From: Amphritea sp.
GTDB taxonomy: Bacteria; Pseudomonadota; Gammaproteobacteria; Pseudomonadales; Balneatricaceae
DNA: 64,000 bases
Assembly (NCBI RefSeq): GCF_016744155.1
Contig: NZ_JADGEW010000001.1
Span: forward strand, 1-64,000
Direction: 5' to 3'
Part shown: positions 18,214 to 28,205 of the stretch, piece after piece
Layout of the letters: each line of letters begins with the position of its first letter
Numbering within the stretch: position 1 is the first letter of the stretch
Translations under genes and position numbers: made by a program
The notes under the pieces: generated by a model
The model's database searches: none
What the model was told of the DNA's origin: nothing
Seen by the model: only the letters and a program-made list of their open reading frames with translations

Positions 18214-20490
18214 ATGAATATTGAGAACAACTCCGTTATTCCTGATCTGGATTTTGACTCACCAGCAGCGCGTCGAGGCCGGAAATTCCGCGCCTTTAAA
18301 GACAAGGCAGCGACAGTGGGTATTGGTCTGGGTGGTGTCAGCGTGATCATCGCTATCCTTTTGATCTTTTTCTACCTTCTTTATGAAGTGGTTCCGATGT
18401 TCCGTGCGGCTGAAGTCCAGCCCTGGGAGCATAATGAGCAAATTGTAGAGCCATATGCTGTTCCCGGCTCAGGACAAACTCTTTACATGGCGATGGAAGA
18501 GCAAGCTGAGATAGGTTTACGGGTTTCTCATCTGGGCGAACTTATCTTCTTCAGCACCCTTACCGGTGACCTGATGAAAACGGTTCAAGCTCCCCTTCCA
18601 ACCGGCACCAAGGTCACCAGTTTTGCTTTAGCATCAGAAAACAGCCGCACCTTCGCACTGGGTCTGAGTAACGGCCAGGCGCTCGCGTTCAAACATGAAT
18701 ATAAATCCACTTACCCCGGTGGAAAGCGGGTGATTTTACCATCGATTACCTACCCTCTGGGTGAAGCGCCTATCGACGTCGCCCCGGTATCCCTAGATCA
18801 ACTAGCGTTCAGTGGTGACGAGGGCAACTTTGCGTTGATCGGCGGCACACAGGAAAACATGCAAGCCGTGTTTATCTCTCAAACCGAAAATCTATTTACC
18901 GGTGAAGTTGAGCTCGAACAATCCACCACAGCACTACCTGATCTGGGCATCAAGATTAAAAAAATGCTGATGATGCCTGATCTTACATGGCTGTTTGTTG
19001 CCGCTGAAAACGGCAAAATGGCCGTTGTTAACCTCCGCGACCACGACGAACCGGTTATCTCTCAGGTTCTCGATGCCTCATCCAGTAAAATCACAACCTT
19101 TGACTTACTTCTCGGCGGAAACGCAATTCTGGTTGGCAATGAAAAAGGGAACGTCTCACAGTGGTTCTTAGTTAGAAATGACCAAGGCGAGTGGTTGATG
19201 ACTAAAATTCGTGAATTCCAAACCGGTACAACTCAGGTAAAAGACCTTGCCATTGAACACCGCCGTAAGGGGTTTGCAACTATCGATACCGCCGGTGATC
19301 TCCGCATTTATAACACTACGGCTAACGATAATGTTCTGACCCATAAAGTGGCACAAGCAAACGCCTCCATGATAGCCATGGCACCCCGAGCTAACGCAGT
19401 CCTCATCGAAGAAGCTGGAAAGCTTTCCCTGCTACACATCGATAACGAGCACCCGGAAGTATCCTGGAGCGCACTTTGGGGTAAAGTTTGGTATGAAGGC
19501 CACGAAGAGCCTAAGTATATCTGGCAGTCATCAGCGGCAAACAACGACTTTGAGCCTAAATACAGTCTGATGCCACTGGCGTTCGGTACACTTAAAGCCG
19601 CGTTTTATGCGATGTTGCTTGCAACGCCTCTGGCGATCTGTGGCGCAATCTATACCGCCTACTTTATGGTGCCGTCACTACGCCGTAAGGTAAAACCATT
19701 CATCGAATTGATGGAAGCACTACCTACGGTAATCCTTGGGTTTCTGGCGGGCCTCTGGTTAGCACCGTTCATGGAAGAGAATCTTCCCGGCATCTTTGTC
19801 ACTTTACTGATGCTTCCCGCAGCCATACTGGGTTTTGCCTTCTGCTGGGCGCAGATGCCAAAACAGATTCGCTGGCTGGTACCCGATGGCTGGGACGCTC
19901 TATTGCTGATACCAGTAATCATTCTGGCTACCTGGTTCAGTATCGCCATCAGTCCTTCACTTGAGCTGGTTTTGTTTGATGGCAATATGCGCCACTGGCT
20001 GACGAACGATCTAGGTATCGCTTATGACCAGCGCAACGCGATGGTTATCGGTATTGCGATGGGCTTTGCGGTCATCCCAACCATCTTCTCTATCACTGAG
20101 GATGCGATCTTTGCAGTACCTAAACATCTGAGCTACGGTTCATTAGCACTAGGCGCAACACCCTGGCAGACCCTAACCCGGGTTGTTATGCCAACCGCCA
20201 GCCCTGGTATTTTCTCAGCCGTGATGATCGGTATGGGCCGTGCAGTAGGTGAAACCATGATCGTCCTGATGGCAACCGGCAATACACCGATTATGGATGT
20301 CAATATCTTCGAGGGAATGCGTACTCTGGCGGCGAATATCGCGGTGGAGATGCCCGAGGCCGAAGTCGGTAGTACACACTATAGAATCCTGTTCCTGGCT
20401 GCCTTTGTGCTGTTTATGTTTACGTTTGTGGTAAACACCCTGGCGGAAGTTATCCGTCAGCGACTGCGCAATAAATATGGCTCCCTTTAA
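18214..20490 (+). CDS. pstC: Phosphate ABC transporter permease PstC (long form)
   Basis: Inner-membrane permease of the Pst system. At 758 residues it is more than twice the size of E. coli PstC. After one membrane helix (about residues 40-65) comes a long segment of roughly 370 residues with beta-propeller-like repeats, then the ordinary permease part with the BPD transport signature (GSLALGATPWQTLTRVVMPTA, then GMGRAVGETMIVLMATG). Long PstC proteins of this type occur in Vibrio, Pseudomonas and relatives; the function of the extra domain is not established. Followed after 26 bp by pstA. Confidence 0.93.
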   Translation: MNIENNSVIPDLDFDSPAARRGRKFRAFKDKAATVGIGLGGVSVIIAILLIFFYLLYEVVPMFRAAEVQPWEHNEQIVEPYAVPGSGQTLYMAMEEQAEIGLRVSHLGELIFFSTLTGDLMKTVQAPLPTGTKVTSFALASENSRTFALGLSNGQALAFKHEYKSTYPGGKRVILPSITYPLGEAPIDVAPVSLDQLAFSGDEGNFALIGGTQENMQAVFISQTENLFTGEVELEQSTTALPDLGIKIKKMLMMPDLTWLFVAAENGKMAVVNLRDHDEPVISQVLDASSSKITTFDLLLGGNAILVGNEKGNVSQWFLVRNDQGEWLMTKIREFQTGTTQVKDLAIEHRRKGFATIDTAGDLRIYNTTANDNVLTHKVAQANASMIAMAPRANAVLIEEAGKLSLLHIDNEHPEVSWSALWGKVWYEGHEEPKYIWQSSAANNDFEPKYSLMPLAFGTLKAAFYAMLLATPLAICGAIYTAYFMVPSLRRKVKPFIELMEALPTVILGFLAGLWLAPFMEENLPGIFVTLLMLPAAILGFAFCWAQMPKQIRWLVPDGWDALLLIPVIILATWFSIAISPSLELVLFDGNMRHWLTNDLGIAYDQRNAMVIGIAMGFAVIPTIFSITEDAIFAVPKHLSYGSLALGATPWQTLTRVVMPTASPGIFSAVMIGMGRAVGETMIVLMATGNTPIMDVNIFEGMRTLAANIAVEMPEAEVGSTHYRILFLAAFVLFMFTFVVNTLAEVIRQRLRNKYGSL

Positions 20491-20516
20491 CCTGAGTTGT
20501 TGAGGAAATATACGAT

Positions 20517-22205
20517 ATGAACATCTCAGTAAGAGAATGGTTTAAAACAGGTTCACCCTGGGTATGGATGAATGCCGGTGCGGTAGCCATTTGTATTATT
20601 ATGGTTATCGGTCTGTTAGGACTAATAGCCGTTCGTGGTCTTAGCCACTTCTGGCCCGCCGATGTTATTCAAGGCACATACACCCAGAATGGAGAAACTC
20701 GTAGTATCGCCGGTGAAGTAGTAGAGACCAGCGAAGTGCTGACCAAACAGCTGGTTGAAGCAGGCATTAACATTTCCGAAGACAAGGAGTTCTCTACCCG
20801 CCACCTTCTTAAAATCGGTAACCGTGATGTTTACGGGTCTGACTTTACCTGGATATTGGAAGATTTCTTTTCCAACCAATCCCAGCCAGAAATGCTCTTC
20901 ACCGCTGAACGACGTGAGTGGGGTAACTTGTATGGCTATCTGCGCACGATAAAAGAGTCTGGCACAGAGATCGCTCGTCATGACGGTAATGATAAATCAG
21001 CCGAGTATCTGTCTCTTTGGGATAACCTGGAATCGCGCATTCAGCGTGCACTGGATATTCGTGAAGATATTCTCCAAATCGAGAAACATGAGATCGGTTC
21101 GATCAACTATGAATTGGAGCGTCTGCGTCTGAAAGAACGCAGCTTGCAGCTCAAGAATGTCACCGAAGCAGCCCCTTTTGCTGAAATTGAACAGCGCCGT
21201 AAAGAGCTGGACGATGAATATGAAGGCTTGCAGCAGCGCCTGCTGGATCTGTATACAGAAATCAACCGTGACTCTATAACGGCAGAAGTTGCCAACGGTA
21301 AGGTCGTTGAGATTCAGATAGCTAAAATAGTTCGCGCCTTCCGTCCTAACGATATGAGCGTTGCTCAGAAGAGCCTCCACTATATCGCTAAAATCTGGGA
21401 GTTTGTCAGCGACGATCCCCGGGAAGCCAATACCGAAGGCGGGATCTTCCCGGCAATATTTGGCACGGTGATGATGGTTATGCTGATGTCCCTTCTGGTA
21501 ACGCCTTTCGGAGTCGTTGCTGCCGTCTATCTGCGTGAATATGCTAAGCAGGGGTTTGTCACCCGGGTAATCCGTATCGCGGTGAACAATCTGGCTGGCG
21601 TACCGTCTATCGTTTACGGTGTATTTGGTCTGGGCTTTTTTGTTTACTTCCTCGGCGGTAACATCGATGACCTATTCTTCCCGGAAGCAAAACCGGCACC
21701 AACCTTTGGTACACCAGGCCTGATGTGGGCATCCCTGACACTGGCACTGCTAACGGTCCCCGTCGTTATCGTCGCGACCGAAGAGGGGCTTAGCCGCATA
21801 CCCCGTGCAGTACGCGAAGGCAGCCTGGCACTGGGCGCAACTAAGTTTGAAACTCTAATGAAAGTTGTACTACCCATGGCAAGTCCAGCCATGATGACCG
21901 GGGTCATCTTGGCAATCGCCCGTGCTGCCGGTGAAGTAGCACCGCTGATGCTGGTGGGTGTTGTAAAACTGGCGCCTAGCCTGCCTCTGGATGGCAACTA
22001 CCCGTTCATCCACCTGGACCAGAAATTTATGCACCTGGGTTTTCACATCTTTGATGTGGGTTTCCAGAGCCCTAACGTTGAAGCAGCGCGGCCACTGGTA
22101 TATGCCACCGCTCTACTGTTGGTTGCGGTCATCGCTCTGCTGAACATGTCAGCAATTGCGATCCGTAATCACCTCCGAGAAAAATACAAAGCACTGGAAA
22201 TGTAA
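20517..22205 (+). CDS. pstA: Phosphate ABC transporter permease PstA (long form)
   Basis: Second permease subunit, 562 residues. A membrane helix near residues 18-40 is followed by about 270 residues of charged, partly coiled-coil sequence, and then the conserved permease domain with SLALGATKFETLMKVVLPMASP and ARAAGEVAPLMLVG. Like PstC it is of the enlarged type, so the two extra domains may interact. A degenerate second copy of its last codons follows directly after its stop codon. Confidence 0.93.
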   Translation: MNISVREWFKTGSPWVWMNAGAVAICIIMVIGLLGLIAVRGLSHFWPADVIQGTYTQNGETRSIAGEVVETSEVLTKQLVEAGINISEDKEFSTRHLLKIGNRDVYGSDFTWILEDFFSNQSQPEMLFTAERREWGNLYGYLRTIKESGTEIARHDGNDKSAEYLSLWDNLESRIQRALDIREDILQIEKHEIGSINYELERLRLKERSLQLKNVTEAAPFAEIEQRRKELDDEYEGLQQRLLDLYTEINRDSITAEVANGKVVEIQIAKIVRAFRPNDMSVAQKSLHYIAKIWEFVSDDPREANTEGGIFPAIFGTVMMVMLMSLLVTPFGVVAAVYLREYAKQGFVTRVIRIAVNNLAGVPSIVYGVFGLGFFVYFLGGNIDDLFFPEAKPAPTFGTPGLMWASLTLALLTVPVVIVATEEGLSRIPRAVREGSLALGATKFETLMKVVLPMASPAMMTGVILAIARAAGEVAPLMLVGVVKLAPSLPLDGNYPFIHLDQKFMHLGFHIFDVGFQSPNVEAARPLVYATALLLVAVIALLNMSAIAIRNHLREKYKALEM

Positions 22206-22208
22206 CCA

Positions 22209-22286
22209 ATGAAGAATATATTTAATAACTCATTGCGATTCGTAATCAGCAGCTTTGGAAAAAAATACAACGCGCTTGAGATGTAA
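22209..22286 (+). pseudogene. Degenerate tandem duplicate of the pstA 3' end
   Basis: A 25-codon frame starts 3 bp after the pstA stop and ends FGKKYNALEM, closely similar to the pstA ending LREKYKALEM. DNA identity extends upstream through TTGCGATTCGTAATCA versus the pstA TTGCGATCCGTAATCA, and both end with a GA.ATGTAA stop region. It most likely arose by a small tandem duplication followed by drift. Translation is possible but no function is implied. Confidence 0.65.
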
Positions 22287-22307
22287 GCCGAACACTAGAT
22301 AGGTTTA

Positions 22308-23144
22308 ATGATGACTATGGAAGCTAAAACCCATTCAATCGATATTTCCGCGCTGCAGCGTCAGAAGCAAAGCCTGCGCATGGAAGATGAAACTATCGCC
22401 CTGACGGTACGCGATCTCGAGCTTTATTATGGCGAGAAGCGTGCGCTTCATGGCGTCAGTATGGATATTCCCAAAAACAGGGTGACCGCCTTTATCGGCC
22501 CATCCGGTTGCGGTAAATCTACCCTACTGCGTTGCTTTAACCGGATGAACGATCTGGTCGACAGCTGCCGCATCGAAGGTCAGATGAGTCTATACGGCAA
22601 TAATATTTATGAGCGGGGTGTCGATGTTGCTGACCTGCGCCGTCGTGTCGGTATGGTTTTTCAGAAACCAAACCCGTTCCCAAAGAGCATCTATGAAAAC
22701 GTTGCCTACGGCTTGCGTATCCAGGGCATTAAGAAGAAACGTTTAATCGACGAAACGGTTGAGTGGGCGTTGAAGTCGGCAGCCTTATGGGACGAAGTAA
22801 AAGACCGTCTTCATGAAAGCGCTCTGGGCCTCTCCGGTGGTCAGCAGCAACGCCTGGTAATCGCTCGTACTATCGCGGTAAAGCCTGAAGTATTACTGCT
22901 GGACGAGCCGGCATCAGCACTGGACCCGATCTCCACACTAAAGATCGAAGAGCTGATCAACGAGCTGAAAAAAGACTTCACTATTGTAATCGTAACCCAC
23001 AACATGCAGCAGGCAGCACGGGTTTCTGATTACACAGCATTTATGTATATGGGTGATCTGATTGAGTTTGGCGTAACAGATAATCTGTTCACCAACCCGG
23101 AAAAGAAACAAACTGAAGACTACATCACCGGTCGTTACGGTTAA
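22308..23144 (+). CDS. pstB: Phosphate ABC transporter ATP-binding protein PstB
   Basis: Cytoplasmic ATPase of the Pst importer. Of 278 residues: Walker [11 protein letters not shown]-loop [12 protein letters not shown] signature LSGGQQQRL, Walker [14 protein letters not shown] and H-loop THN are all intact. The PstB hallmark [16 protein letters not shown] is present. The first 35 residues are an extension relative to E. coli PstB. It lies between pstA and phoU in the operon. Confidence 0.96.
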   Translation: MMTMEAKTHSIDISALQRQKQSLRMEDETIALTVRDLELYYGEKRALHGVSMDIPKNRVTAFIGPSGCGKSTLLRCFNRMNDLVDSCRIEGQMSLYGNNIYERGVDVADLRRRVGMVFQKPNPFPKSIYENVAYGLRIQGIKKKRLIDETVEWALKSAALWDEVKDRLHESALGLSGGQQQRLVIARTIAVKPEVLLLDEPASALDPISTLKIEELINELKKDFTIVIVTHNMQQAARVSDYTAFMYMGDLIEFGVTDNLFTNPEKKQTEDYITGRYG

Positions 23145-23160
23145 TTAGGGGAGTATTACA

Positions 23161-23895
23161 GTGAGTTACGAACAGGACCGTCATAGCAACCACATTTCCC
23201 AGAGCTTCAATGAAGAACTGGAGCAGATCCGTACAGAACTACTGACGATGGGTGGTTTTGTTGAGCGTCAGTTAAGCGACGCCGTTGAAGCCCTGGTAGA
23301 GGGCGACACCGAGCAGGCTGAGCAAGCCCGTAAAAGCGATCAGGCGATCAACGACATGGAGATGATGATCGATGAGCAGTGCACACTGATCATCGCCCGC
23401 CGTCAGCCTGCCGCGGCAGACCTGCGTCTGATTATCTCTGTTAGCAAGGCGGTCAGTGACCTTGAACGGATTGGCGATGAAACCAGTCGGATCTGCCGTT
23501 ACGCTATCGAGTTGGCGGATGAAGGTAAAAATGTCCGAGGCTACCAAGAAGTTCGCCATATCGGTAACCTGGTGCGCGATATGCTACAGAACTGCCTTAC
23601 TGCCTTTGCTCGCAGCGATGCTGAAATGGCCTACAAGGTAGCAAAGCAGGATAAAGAGGTCGATTCTGAATACCGTACAGCGATGCGTTCTCTGATGACC
23701 TATATGATGGAGGATCCGCGTTATATCTCCAGCATCATGAATGTTATCTGGGTACTGCGAAGCTTGGAGCGTATCGGTGATCATGCCCGTAACATGGCTG
23801 AACATCTGATCTATCTGGTCAGTGGTACCGATGTACGACACAGTACCCTGAAAGAGATCAAACGAACGGTCCGCAAAGTAGAAGAAAAGAAGTAA
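23161..23895 (+). CDS. phoU: Phosphate signalling protein PhoU
   Basis: PhoU links the state of the Pst transporter to PhoR and keeps the Pho regulon off when phosphate is plentiful. The 244-residue helical protein has two tandem three-helix repeats, each with the metal-binding motif: DLERIGDETSRIC in the first and SLERIGDHARNMAE in the second. GTG start with GGGGAG upstream. Last gene of pstCAB-phoU, followed by a terminator. Confidence 0.96.
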   Translation: MSYEQDRHSNHISQSFNEELEQIRTELLTMGGFVERQLSDAVEALVEGDTEQAEQARKSDQAINDMEMMIDEQCTLIIARRQPAAADLRLIISVSKAVSDLERIGDETSRICRYAIELADEGKNVRGYQEVRHIGNLVRDMLQNCLTAFARSDAEMAYKVAKQDKEVDSEYRTAMRSLMTYMMEDPRYISSIMNVIWVLRSLERIGDHARNMAEHLIYLVSGTDVRHSTLKEIKRTVRKVEEKK

Positions 23896-23933
23896 CTACT
23901 TTCATATCGTTAAGAATCCAGCTTCAACTATCA

Positions 23934-23960
23934 AAAAAGGCAGCCATAGGCTGCCTTTTT
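23934..23960. terminator. Bidirectional terminator after phoU
   Basis: Stem AGGCAGCC / GGCTGCCT with loop ATA, flanked by A-run on the left and T-run on the right. It can serve phoU on the plus strand and the small converging gene on the minus strand. Confidence 0.85.
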
Positions 23961-23980
23961 ATTATCAGCAGCGCAGAAAA

Positions 23981-24262
23981 TTAATCAGCAGATCTGATCT
24001 GCAAGCTGATCTGTCCACTACTGGTTGGCTGTGCGGAGAGTAAAACACCCCCGGCCTGATATCGCCCGGTGTTTTTCAATTCTGAAATAACCTCTTGGGG
24101 AATATTTCCACCGCTCCAACCGGGTACCAACTGTTTCATCAACATAAGAAAGGCACCATCGATCTCCCAAAGGTCCCCTTTCATATCGCATACCGCTTCA
24201 CCCGTTTTACCGCCTCGGCCCCCCAGCTTCCCCTGAGGCCCTCTCTTTAGCTCAACTGACAC
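23981..24262 (-). CDS. Hypothetical protein, 93 residues
   Basis: I do not recognise this protein. The GTG start chosen (VSVELKRG) is preceded four bases away by AAGGGTGG and, farther up, by a TATTAT box; a longer frame with 24 more residues is open but lacks such a signal. The sequence has a Gly/Lys-rich start, a hydrophobic stretch GAFLMLMKQLVPGW and a polar Ser/Gln-rich end. No signal peptide or membrane helix. It shares the phoU terminator. Coding status is plausible but not certain. Confidence 0.5.
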   Translation of the reverse strand: MSVELKRGPQGKLGGRGGKTGEAVCDMKGDLWEIDGAFLMLMKQLVPGWSGGNIPQEVISELKNTGRYQAGGVLLSAQPTSSGQISLQIRSAD

Positions 24263-24521
24263 ACAACCACCCTTAATTCTGTGTAAATAATATTTGGCGT
24301 ACAACACAGCCCGCACAACATAGAACGGCATCAACTTTTATTTGTTGTTTTTCATACCGAACAGACGAGTTTATCTCAATTAAAACAACTCTTGTACTAC
24401 GGGATCATTGATATACAACTAATACCTCGCTGATTATGCTTCAAGAATATCCAGACCCGCCGATAGCTCTCTTGAGAACTGGCAACTATTACAATTAACA
24501 AATAGATTTCAAGGCAAGCGG

Positions 24522-26045
24522 ATGGCTGATTATATTGTTTATGGAAATCTTAACTGTCCTTTCAGTTATGCATTATATGAGTTGCTCTACAGCCAAAACT
24601 TGCTGCACAAAGTTGAATGGCGAATCGTTGAACATACATCTGATTCTGGCTCATATTTACGCAGTGCCGAAAGCATGTCGGAACTTGCCAGCGATATTTT
24701 CAATATTCGCAATCGGGCTCCCGGTATTACAATCTCTCTGCCGTTAAGCCTTAGTGATAGCCTGTTTCCCTCGTTGTGTACCATCGCAGCCCAACGCTCA
24801 AACCCTGAGCAATCAATCCAATTTCTCAGTAATCTCTACCGTGCCCTTTGGATAAAAGGTAAAGACATTGGTAACCCCTCGGTCATTTTTAATGCACTTG
24901 AAGAAGCAGGAATAGACACTGAACTAGAGACTGACGAACTCTGTGAAGAGACCCTTCTACGCTGGCAAAAGGAATGGGAACGTGGCAATTTTGGCCTCCG
25001 GACCCCAGTTATAATTGCGGATGACGGACGCCGGATGGTTGGTCTCGTAAACCAACAAACAGTGCTTGAATTTTTCCAAGGTGCAGAGGCGGTGCTAACT
25101 GCAGCAACAAGTAGTTCCCGTTATCAGGAAAGAATGACCATCGCACTCTTTGGTGATGATCAGATCTCAAATCTTTGGCCGCTGCTATCTTCGCTGCGTG
25201 ACGATAGTAATATTCTCCTGCCTCAATCATTGGCGTCACTGCAGGAGATGTTACTTTCAGCAGAGCGTTGCCCAGACCTTGTGCTACTCCATAATACGGG
25301 TCAACACGCCAACCTGATTGAACTCTGTCGGAGTATGGCCCATTTAACCCGCGAAAAGCAGGTTCCCCTGGCTGTTATCGGAACCCCCATTGCTGATGCT
25401 GATGAAGTGAGTCTTTATGACTTAGGCGTGGCAGATTATCTATTGCAGCAGCGCAACGCGCAGATTATTCAGGCACGTATCAATATTTTGCTACAACTTA
25501 AGCGGGCACACGACCTACTTGCCAGAGCAGCCAGCATCGACACCCTGACCCAGGTTTATAACCGCAGAGAGTTTGAGCGCTGCTTCGAAACCGAGTGGCG
25601 TCGGGGCCAGAGATCACGACAACCGATCTCCGTTATCCTGATCGATATCGATCACTTCAAAGCCTTTAACGATAACCTGGGACACCTGAGCGGCGATAAC
25701 TGTTTACGCCAAATTGCCACGACCATCCGTGATTCAGTGCGGCGGGCTCAGGATATGGTTTGCCGCTTTGGCGGAGAAGAGTTTATCATTCTGCTGCCGG
25801 AAACCGATCAGGCAGGGGCAGAACTATTAGCTGAGCATATCCGCCAAAAAATTGTGGGGCTGGATATTCGCCATAGCCCTAATTTTAAAGATGAGCCGGT
25901 CACTGTCAGCTTAGGTATTGCAACTGCCGTTCCCTCTCATAAAGGTAAATCTCCGAGAAAAATCATCGATCAGGCTGATAACGCCCTCTATAAAGCCAAA
26001 AGACAAGGCAGAAACCGAGTAGAGCTCTATGTCGACGAGAGCTGA
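24522..26045 (+). CDS. Diguanylate cyclase with DsbA-like and degenerate receiver domains
   Basis: A three-part cytoplasmic protein of 507 residues. Residues 1-190 resemble the DsbA/HCCA-isomerase thioredoxin fold: strand DYIVYGNLNCPFSYALYELL with the N-terminal motif CPFS at 12-15, and a cis-Pro-like FGLRTPVIIADDG near 160. Residues 205-320 look like a response-regulator receiver in which the phospho-acceptor position in PDLVLLHNTG is His instead of Asp. Residues 335-500 form a GGDEF domain with GGEEF at 417-421 and the inhibitory RAQD site at the canonical distance. It probably makes cyclic di-GMP in response to a thiol or small-molecule cue sensed by the first domain (inference). Confidence 0.85.
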   Translation: MADYIVYGNLNCPFSYALYELLYSQNLLHKVEWRIVEHTSDSGSYLRSAESMSELASDIFNIRNRAPGITISLPLSLSDSLFPSLCTIAAQRSNPEQSIQFLSNLYRALWIKGKDIGNPSVIFNALEEAGIDTELETDELCEETLLRWQKEWERGNFGLRTPVIIADDGRRMVGLVNQQTVLEFFQGAEAVLTAATSSSRYQERMTIALFGDDQISNLWPLLSSLRDDSNILLPQSLASLQEMLLSAERCPDLVLLHNTGQHANLIELCRSMAHLTREKQVPLAVIGTPIADADEVSLYDLGVADYLLQQRNAQIIQARINILLQLKRAHDLLARAASIDTLTQVYNRREFERCFETEWRRGQRSRQPISVILIDIDHFKAFNDNLGHLSGDNCLRQIATTIRDSVRRAQDMVCRFGGEEFIILLPETDQAGAELLAEHIRQKIVGLDIRHSPNFKDEPVTVSLGIATAVPSHKGKSPRKIIDQADNALYKAKRQGRNRVELYVDES

Positions 26046-26053
26046 TTCTAACC

Positions 26054-26629
26054 TCAGCAGTAATCTGCAAAGGGAGGGAAACGTTCAATTAATCCTTCCC
26101 GTCCAAGCTCCTGTAGTAGCTTAATATTTCGCTCTGGGATCTGCTCAGGGTTTGAATAATGGGTTAGTGCCCGCTCCATTTCCGCTTCTCGAATAAGATG
26201 AAAGACCGGCCAGGGAGAACGATTGCTCCAGTGGCTCAGATCATCTTTCGCAACCCCTTGAAACAGATAACCTGGATGGAAGCTGGCCAACTGTAGCACC
26301 CCTTCCAGTCCAGCCTGCTCCAATAGTTCTTCAAACAGACGCAGATGATCGAGATAATCATAAAAGTCTTCCAGACCTGTTGGCACGACAAACAGTGTGG
26401 TGGAGATCTCTTTTTCACTAGCCGCCAGAAGCAGTTCAACTTCGGCCATAAAGGCAGCCACCAGCGGCTCACTCCCTTGAGCGTCAGTCACGGCATAACG
26501 AAGTGAGCCCTCTCTCACCACAGGCGCGGCAAACGGACAGAGATTCAAACCCACGACCATTGTTTCCACCCATTGCCGGGTAAGCTGTTCAATCTGCTCT
26601 GTTGTATAGCACTGCTGTGTTTTAGCCAT
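26054..26629 (-). CDS. DUF1415 family protein
   Basis: Conserved cytoplasmic protein of 191 residues and unknown function. The family pattern is seen at the N-terminus (QWVETMVVGLNLCPFAAPV), in the centre (TLFVVPTGLEDFYDYLDHL) and in VLQLASFHPGYLFQG. The motif SNRSPWPVFHLIREAEMERAL is also typical. It converges on the cyclase gene with an 8-bp gap and diverges from ubiC. Confidence 0.85.
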   Translation of the reverse strand: MAKTQQCYTTEQIEQLTRQWVETMVVGLNLCPFAAPVVREGSLRYAVTDAQGSEPLVAAFMAEVELLLAASEKEISTTLFVVPTGLEDFYDYLDHLRLFEELLEQAGLEGVLQLASFHPGYLFQGVAKDDLSHWSNRSPWPVFHLIREAEMERALTHYSNPEQIPERNIKLLQELGREGLIERFPPFADYC

Positions 26630-26714
26630 AACCTTTCACCTGCTCCAAACGGTGCTCAAACCGATACATTTTAATTCGGCTAGGGTACTATACAGCCAGT
26701 TTTTTTGCTGAGAA

Positions 26715-27269
26715 ATGATCGTGCCTATCCCTGCTGCCCTTAATCAAAATAGCTTCGACACTCGTTGGTATACACTACGACGCCCAGCTGCACCGGACGC
26801 TCCGAATGTCTGGCGTAAATGGTTACTGGATAGCGGCTCACTAACACGACACCTGATGCAAGCCAGTAACGGCGACTTCAGGGTCGAGGTTGTCCGTCAG
26901 CTATGGCATCGCCCAACCCGATCAGAGGCCCTGGCGCTGGGGATATCACCAAGACAGATGGCACTTATTCGGGAAGTTCAGCTGATTGGGCTTGGGCAGC
27001 CCTGGGTGTTCGCCCGAACCATTATTCCAGCAACTACCCTGACGGGGAAACAGCGGCAACTGAACACCCTCGGCAACCGCTCCCTGGGGACCGTATTATT
27101 TCGTGATCCAACGATGCGCAGAGGCCCGTTGCAAATCAGCAAACTCAAATTATCGAATAACGAAACAGTCTGGGCCCGCCGCTCAGTATTTCGTTTGGCC
27201 AATAAGCCCTTATTGGTTGCCGAAGTTTTCCTGCCGGCACTACAACAGGTAAACTATCGCTTAAAATGA
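26715..27269 (+). CDS. ubiC: Chorismate lyase UbiC
   Basis: First committed step of ubiquinone synthesis: chorismate to 4-hydroxybenzoate and pyruvate. The 184-residue protein shows the family pattern [14 protein letters not shown] near the start, then [19 protein letters not shown] and the C-terminal [22 protein letters not shown], which includes active-site Arg and Glu residues. Followed after 16 bp by ubiA, giving the classical ubiCA operon. Confidence 0.93.
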   Translation: MIVPIPAALNQNSFDTRWYTLRRPAAPDAPNVWRKWLLDSGSLTRHLMQASNGDFRVEVVRQLWHRPTRSEALALGISPRQMALIREVQLIGLGQPWVFARTIIPATTLTGKQRQLNTLGNRSLGTVLFRDPTMRRGPLQISKLKLSNNETVWARRSVFRLANKPLLVAEVFLPALQQVNYRLK

Positions 27270-27285
27270 TAACGGACTGTTAATA

Positions 27286-28176
27286 ATGCAATCAGGCACA
27301 AACCCGATCCCACCCGGCTGGCAGCAAAAACTACAAGCCTGTGGTCAGTTGATGCGCGTGAGTAAGCCGATCGGCACCTACCTAGTGCTCTGGCCAATGC
27401 TCTGTTCATTATGGATCGCGGCGGAGGGCATTCCCTCCCTGGATCTATTATTCATCTTCTGCCTCGGCACATTTTTAATGCGCTCAGCCGGATGCGTTAT
27501 CAACGATTTTGCCGACCGCGAAGTAGATGGCCATGTAAAACGAACAGCACAACGGCCTCTTCCCGGGGGGCGTATTTCGACAAAAGAAGCCTTAGCTCTG
27601 TTTTTCGTACTCTTGATTAGCGCATTCATACTGGTGTTGTTTACCAACTCGCTGACAATCTGGCTATCCTTTGGTGCTGTTCTGCTGGCAGCGTCATACC
27701 CCTTTATGAAACGTTATACCCACCTGCCCCAGGTCGTCCTGGGAATGGCATTTGCCTGGGCGATACCGATGGCCTTCAGCGCTACTCTGGATGAGATCCC
27801 AACCATAGCCTGGTTAATCTATACCGCAACAATGCTATGGACGGTTGCATACGACACTATGTACGCAATGGTAGACCGGGATGACGATATAAAGATCGGG
27901 GTAAAGTCCACCGCCATTCTCTTTGGTGATATGGACAAAGTAATTATCGGAATATTACAACTATTAACCCTGATTATCTTTATCATGGTCGGCCTTAAAC
28001 TAGGCCTGTCGATAGGCTTCTATCTCGGATTGACCGTGATGGCCGGTCTCTTTGTTTATCAGCAATACCTGATTAAAGATCGCCAGCGTGAAGCCTGTTT
28101 CAGCGCCTTTCTTAATAACAACTATGCGGGTCTGGCCCTCTTCATCGGCATCGTAATAGACTATCTGGCTGTTTAA
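27286..28176 (+). CDS. ubiA: 4-hydroxybenzoate octaprenyltransferase UbiA
   Basis: Membrane prenyltransferase that attaches the polyprenyl chain to 4-hydroxybenzoate. The 296 residues form about eight to nine helices. The first Asp-rich motif is [15 protein letters not shown] and the second is [21 protein letters not shown]; both bind Mg-diphosphate. It forms an operon with ubiC and is followed by the phoBR promoter. Confidence 0.96.
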   Translation: MQSGTNPIPPGWQQKLQACGQLMRVSKPIGTYLVLWPMLCSLWIAAEGIPSLDLLFIFCLGTFLMRSAGCVINDFADREVDGHVKRTAQRPLPGGRISTKEALALFFVLLISAFILVLFTNSLTIWLSFGAVLLAASYPFMKRYTHLPQVVLGMAFAWAIPMAFSATLDEIPTIAWLIYTATMLWTVAYDTMYAMVDRDDDIKIGVKSTAILFGDMDKVIIGILQLLTLIIFIMVGLKLGLSIGFYLGLTVMAGLFVYQQYLIKDRQREACFSAFLNNNYAGLALFIGIVIDYLAV

Positions 28177-28205
28177 TGACAAATTCATTTGCATCACCCG
28201 CCGGT

